From Blautia glucerasea (GTDB taxonomy: Bacteria > Bacillota > Clostridia > Lachnospirales > Lachnospiraceae): 64,000 nt of DNA. How positions within the stretch are numbered: position 1 is the first letter of the stretch; the number at the start of each line of letters is the position of its first letter. Below the pieces are notes generated by a model. The model did no database searches, was not told the DNA's origin, and saw only the letters and a program-made list of their open reading frames with translations. Where the stretch lies: positions 1 through 64,000 of the forward strand of contig NZ_JAAITU010000003.1 of assembly GCF_013304385.1 (NCBI RefSeq). The letters are read 5' to 3'. The translations under genes were made by a program, and so were the position numbers. Below, in pieces: positions 60,728 through 64,000 of this stretch.

Positions 60728-61294
60728 TTATTTCAGCCGGATCACCAGCACAGGCACCGGCGGATGATTGGGCCTGTTATAAAATTCACTTTTGATAACA
60801 AGATAACAGTGGGGATCAAGGCTTTTCAGCCAGCTAAGGACAGCATCATGCTCTTCAAAGCCTGTATCTCCCCCGCTGTAGATACAAAGAGACAAAAGCC
60901 CGCCTTTTTTCAGAAGCTTCAGCGAAGAAGAAAGAGCGGGCATACTTGTTTTTATCCTTGTAGATATGGTATGATCCCCACCTGGAAGATAGCCGAAGTT
61001 AAATACAATGCAGCTGACTGTATCTGGGGATGCATATGCTTCCATGTTGGAATGGGAATCCAGGATGCATTTGCAGTTCTGAAAGGGACTTTCTTTCAAA
61101 AGCTTTTCCTTTGTGTGATCCAGGGCGTCCCTTTGGATATCAAAGGCAAGTACATGGCCTGTATTTCCGCAAAGCCTGGAAAGAAGAAGGGTGTCTGAGC
61201 CGTTTCCTGCGGTGGCATCTATGCACAGGTCTCCTTCCTGTACCTGCTCTTCTATAAAACGGCTGCACCAGCCGGTGATCTGTATATTTTTCAT
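60728..61294 (-). CDS. Class I methyltransferase, YtqB type
   Basis: The 188 residues carry the SAM-binding motif CIDATAGNGSDTLLLSRLCG (about 26-45), an acidic motif II AFDIQRDAL and the family stretch VSCIVFNFGYLPGGDH near 100, followed by ISTRIKTS. The FNFGYLPGGDH signature is that of the YtqB/rRNA methylase-like family, recently linked to tRNA wobble uridine modification in relatives. I start at ATG 61294 with AAAGGA at nine bases; ATG 61303 lies too close to it. It converges with the cyclophilin gene. Confidence 0.82.
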   Translation of the reverse strand: MKNIQITGWCSRFIEEQVQEGDLCIDATAGNGSDTLLLSRLCGNTGHVLAFDIQRDALDHTKEKLLKESPFQNCKCILDSHSNMEAYASPDTVSCIVFNFGYLPGGDHTISTRIKTSMPALSSSLKLLKKGGLLSLCIYSGGDTGFEEHDAVLSWLKSLDPHCYLVIKSEFYNRPNHPPVPVLVIRLK

Positions 61295-61368
61295 GGTGAT
61301 CATTCCTTTCTCAATATGGTTGCACTGCTCTTTTTTTCTATTTTACCAAATGGGTAAAAAAAATTCCA

Positions 61369-61397
61369 TTGCAATCCATTAATCCCTGCCGTATAAT
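61369..61397 (+). promoter_or_regulatory. Promoter of coaBC
   Basis: TTGCAA (61369-61374) and TATAAT (61392-61397) stand 17 bp apart, about 70 bp before the coaBC start. Confidence 0.65.
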
Positions 61398-61468
61398 AAA
61401 CCAGGATATTACCTGTGTACAGTAACACCATCATATCGAAATTTTACAGAGGAGGACGATTTATTTCC

Positions 61469-62677
61469 ATGTTAAAAGACAAAACTGTGCTTCTGGGAGT
61501 GACAGGCAGCATTGCTGCATATAAAATCGCATATCTTGCCAGTGCGCTTGTAAAGCTTCATGCAGATGTACATGTGCTTATGACAAAGAATGCATGTAAT
61601 TTTATAAATCCTATTACTTTTGAAACACTTACAGGAAATAAATGTCTTGTGGATACCTTTGACAGGAATTTTCAGTTTTCTGTGGAGCATGTATCTGTTG
61701 CCAAGAAGGCTGATGTGGTAATGATCGCACCGGCAAGTGCGAATGTGATCGGCAAGCTGGCCCATGGCATTGCAGATGATATGCTTACCACTACGATTCT
61801 GGCGTGCAGATGCAGGAAATTTATTTCCCCAGCAATGAATACCAATATGTTTGAGAATCCCATTGTGCAGGATAATTTAAAGATTCTTGCAGGCTATGGA
61901 TACTCTGTGATCGATCCTGCAGTAGGACATCTGGCATGTGGGGATACAGGGGCAGGCAAGATGCCGGAGCCTGAGACGCTTCTTTCTTATATTTTACAGG
62001 AGATCGGTGCAGCAAAGGATCTGAGAGGAAAGAAGGTTCTGGTAACAGCAGGACCTACCCAGGAGCCCATTGACCCGGTACGCTATATTACGAATCATTC
62101 CTCTGGCAAGATGGGATATGCCATTGCAAAGGCAGCTATGCTAAGGGGAGCGGAGGTAACTTTGGTCAGCGGACCGGTTGCCATTAAGCCTCCGGCTTTT
62201 GTAAAGCTGATCCCTGTTGTAACTGCCCAGGATATGTATGAGGCTGTGACCAGTATCAGTGACAGCCAGCATATTATCATCAAGGCTGCAGCAGTAGCTG
62301 ATTATTGCCCTGCTACAGTAAGTGAGGACAAGCTCAAAAAACAGGATGACCAGATGTCCATTCCGCTAAAAAGAACAAGGGATATTTTGAAATACCTGGG
62401 TGAGCATAAGGTGCCCGGGCAGTTTTTGTGCGGATTTTCTATGGAAACCCGCGATATGCTCAGTAATTCCAGAGCCAAGCTAAAGAAGAAAAACCTGGAT
62501 ATGGTAGCTGCCAATAATGTAAAGGTGGCAGGAGCCGGATTCCAGGGAGATACCAATGTGCTGACTCTGATTACACAGGATGAGGAAGTATCACTCCCGC
62601 TGATGAGCAAGGAGGATGCAGCCGGAAAGATCCTGGATAAGATCCTGGAGATTATGAACCAGGAGGTAACTGATTAA
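61469..62677 (+). CDS. coaBC: Bifunctional phosphopantothenoylcysteine decarboxylase/synthetase
   Basis: It catalyses two steps of CoA synthesis. The 402 residues join the flavin-dependent decarboxylase CoaC (GVTGSIAAYK at the start, APASANVIGKLAHGIADDMLTT, PAMNTNMFENP) and the synthetase CoaB (from about 190; VTAGPTQEPIDPVRYITNHSSGKMGYA, then KAAAVADYCP and a CTP-binding lysine region KLKKKNLDMVAANN). I start at ATG 61469, where the CoaC fold begins; the AGGAGG site is unusually far (13 nt) upstream. First of three CoA-related genes. Confidence 0.94.
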   Translation: MLKDKTVLLGVTGSIAAYKIAYLASALVKLHADVHVLMTKNACNFINPITFETLTGNKCLVDTFDRNFQFSVEHVSVAKKADVVMIAPASANVIGKLAHGIADDMLTTTILACRCRKFISPAMNTNMFENPIVQDNLKILAGYGYSVIDPAVGHLACGDTGAGKMPEPETLLSYILQEIGAAKDLRGKKVLVTAGPTQEPIDPVRYITNHSSGKMGYAIAKAAMLRGAEVTLVSGPVAIKPPAFVKLIPVVTAQDMYEAVTSISDSQHIIIKAAAVADYCPATVSEDKLKKQDDQMSIPLKRTRDILKYLGEHKVPGQFLCGFSMETRDMLSNSRAKLKKKNLDMVAANNVKVAGAGFQGDTNVLTLITQDEEVSLPLMSKEDAAGKILDKILEIMNQEVTD

Positions 62678-62762
62678 CCAAAGGATGCGGACAAATTTAT
62701 AATATCCGCAGATCCAGCACCGTATTGTATCCCGAAAAGGGAACGATAACAAGGAGGACAAA

Positions 62763-63419
62763 ATGAAAAATCAACTGAAAACATCACAAATCACTATGCT
62801 TGGCCTGATGATCGCCATCCTGCTTCTTATGGCCTACACACCCCTTGGGTATCTGAATATCGGCCCGCTTGCCATCACCTTTAATGTGATTCCGGTAGCT
62901 ATCAGTGCCATTGTACTTGGGCCTGCAGGCGGAGCTGTTGCAGGGGCAGTGTTTGGTATTACCAGCTGTCTGCAGTGTATAGGCGTTGGCGGCTCCAGTG
63001 CCATGGGTGCTACACTTTTTGCCATAAATCCTGCATTGGCTATTATTCAGAGATTTGTACCAAGATTTCTGGATGGTATTCTTCTTGGATATATTTTCAA
63101 AGGAACCCGTAAGAAATCCAAGAATGTTTATCTTTCTTGCTCTGTAACAGGCTTCTTTTCCGCATTTCTTAATACTCTGTTTTTCATGACAATGCTGGTT
63201 GTTCTTTTTGGCAACAGTGAGTATATACAGGGACTGATGGGCGGCCAGAATGTGATTGTGTTTATTTGCTCATTTGTTGGAATTAATGCTGTATGTGAGA
63301 TGATCTCTTCTACTGTGATCACCGGAATGGTAGGCGCTGCACTTTATAAGGCAAGACTGCTCCCCGGCACAGCAACTGAGGGCACAGAAGCAGTAAAAAG
63401 AGATGCCGTAAGGCTGTAA
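62763..63419 (+). CDS. ECF transporter S component, probably pantothenate (PanT)
   Basis: The 218 residues form six membrane segments with the S-component look: ITMLGLMIAILLLMAYTPLGYLNIGPLAITFNVIPVAISAIVLGPAGGAVAGAVFGITS. S components bind a vitamin and work with a shared energising module encoded elsewhere. The place between coaBC and coaX points strongly to pantothenate, the CoA precursor. AAGGAGG precedes the ATG; the 85-bp gap before it can fold into two small hairpins. Confidence 0.82.
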   Translation: MKNQLKTSQITMLGLMIAILLLMAYTPLGYLNIGPLAITFNVIPVAISAIVLGPAGGAVAGAVFGITSCLQCIGVGGSSAMGATLFAINPALAIIQRFVPRFLDGILLGYIFKGTRKKSKNVYLSCSVTGFFSAFLNTLFFMTMLVVLFGNSEYIQGLMGGQNVIVFICSFVGINAVCEMISSTVITGMVGAALYKARLLPGTATEGTEAVKRDAVRL

Positions 63420-63431
63420 CCAGGAGGAAAC

Positions 63432-64000
63432 ATGATTTTTGCAATCGATATTGGCAACACAAATATTGTAGCCGGCTGTATTGATAAGGAGAAGACTTAT
63501 TTTATTGAAAGGCTTTCTACAGTAAGAACAAAAACAGAATTGGAATATGCAGTTGACATTAAAACGCTTCTGGACATTTATCACATTAAGAAGAATGACA
63601 TTGAAGGATGCATTATTTCTTCTGTTGTGCCTCAGATCACCAACGCAGTGAAGCTGGCTGCTGAAAAGATCCTGAAAAAAGAAGTGATGGTATTAGGCCC
63701 TGGCGTGAAAACAGGACTGAATATTATGATGGATAACCCCGGCTCACTGGGGGCAGACCTGGTGGCAAATGCTGTGGCAGGGATTGCAGAATATCCGCTG
63801 CCTCTGGCCATTATCGATATGGGCACTGCCAGTACAGTAAGCGTTGTGGATGAGAAGAAGCATTATGTAGGGGGCATGATCTTTCCGGGAATCAACATTT
63901 CCTTGGATGCCCTCACTGCACGAGCATCCCAGCTTAGTGGGATCAGTATTGACGCACCTAGAAGGATCATTGGGAAAAACACCATTGAGTGTATGAAAAG
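63432..64000 (+). CDS. coaX: Type III pantothenate kinase (cut by window edge)
   Basis: It performs the first step of CoA synthesis. The 189 visible residues show the phosphate loop FAIDIGNTNIVAGC (3-16), the pantothenate-site GSLGADLVANAVAG near 97 and the second phosphate motif IIDMGTASTVSVVD near 121, followed by GGMIFPGINISLDAL. This is the CoaX (type III) form, insensitive to CoA. It starts 12 bp after the S-component gene with AGGAGG. The last 70 or so residues are outside the window. Confidence 0.93.
   Translation, partial: MIFAIDIGNTNIVAGCIDKEKTYFIERLSTVRTKTELEYAVDIKTLLDIYHIKKNDIEGCIISSVVPQITNAVKLAAEKILKKEVMVLGPGVKTGLNIMMDNPGSLGADLVANAVAGIAEYPLPLAIIDMGTASTVSVVDEKKHYVGGMIFPGINISLDALTARASQLSGISIDAPRRIIGKNTIECMK

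Noticed and set aside
1-64000. CRISPR arrays, tRNA or rRNA genes, phage or plasmid genes
   Set aside because: No regularly spaced repeat array, cloverleaf or rRNA stretch was seen, and no integrase, capsid or replication genes are present.

Overview
The window reads as chromosome of an anaerobic gut Firmicute of the Lachnospiraceae type (Blautia-like). The grounds are a 1,179-residue pyruvate:ferredoxin oxidoreductase, strong AGGAGG ribosome sites, ABC-F, LuxS and Rrf2 genes of clostridial type, and a selenium-dependent molybdenum hydroxylase island. This is inference from gene content; no rRNA, tRNA or CRISPR array was seen.

Layout. (1) 1-9260: end of an IS1182-like element, a cell-wall-binding polysaccharide deacetylase, an RluF-type pseudouridine synthase overlapping ligA, metA preceded by a structured repeat, a PF00882 protein and a large NlpC/P60 wall hydrolase. 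(2) 9354-17456: pduL, then a compact five-gene run of LRR protein, VWA protein, MoxR-type AAA+ ATPase, membrane-anchored transglutaminase and multi-spanning membrane protein, which I cannot assign to a known pathway, then ybaK and a secreted protein. (3) 17598-25461: an ABC-F ATPase with one degenerate nucleotide site, aroK-ccdA, an Rrf2 regulator, nifJ, and a 500-bp non-coding stretch with a large hairpin and a tandem repeat. (4) 25462-31697: a decayed SHOCT/TPR/DUF6273 gene, a gtrB-gtrA pair, and a B12 nucleotide-loop operon (cobT, cobU, cobS, a short CobU-like gene, a cobC-like gene). (5) 31702-33602: a complete IS1182-family element.

(6) 33747-57341: the main accessory island, for anaerobic purine/urate breakdown. 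A plus-strand operon ssnA-ygfK-xdhD-like-xdhA-xdhB-xdhC-yqeB-yqeC-mocA carries two molybdenum hydroxylases, a flavin/Fe-S oxidoreductase and the selenium/molybdenum cofactor accessory genes. A convergent minus-strand operon, transcribed ygeX-ygeY-ygeW-arcC, covers the later C-N bond breaking steps and ends in carbamate kinase, which yields ATP. After a DUF1015 gene, a hypothetical gene and a small Cys-rich gene come a YheO-like PAS/HTH regulator divergent from hydA, and an XdhC-family protein with inverted domain order. In E. coli and gut anaerobes this gene set has been linked to ring opening of purines and conversion to ammonia, CO2 and short-chain acids.

(7) 57475-64000: an SH3 lipoprotein, luxS, trpS, a cyclophilin lipoprotein, a YtqB-type methyltransferase and the CoA genes coaBC, an ECF S component (likely PanT) and coaX, cut by the window edge.

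The most notable unexplained signal is a nested-hairpin repeat of about 60 bp present twice (5018-5075 and 56266-56326). Each copy lies in the same orientation and 25-27 nt upstream of a start codon: metA and the XdhC-family gene.
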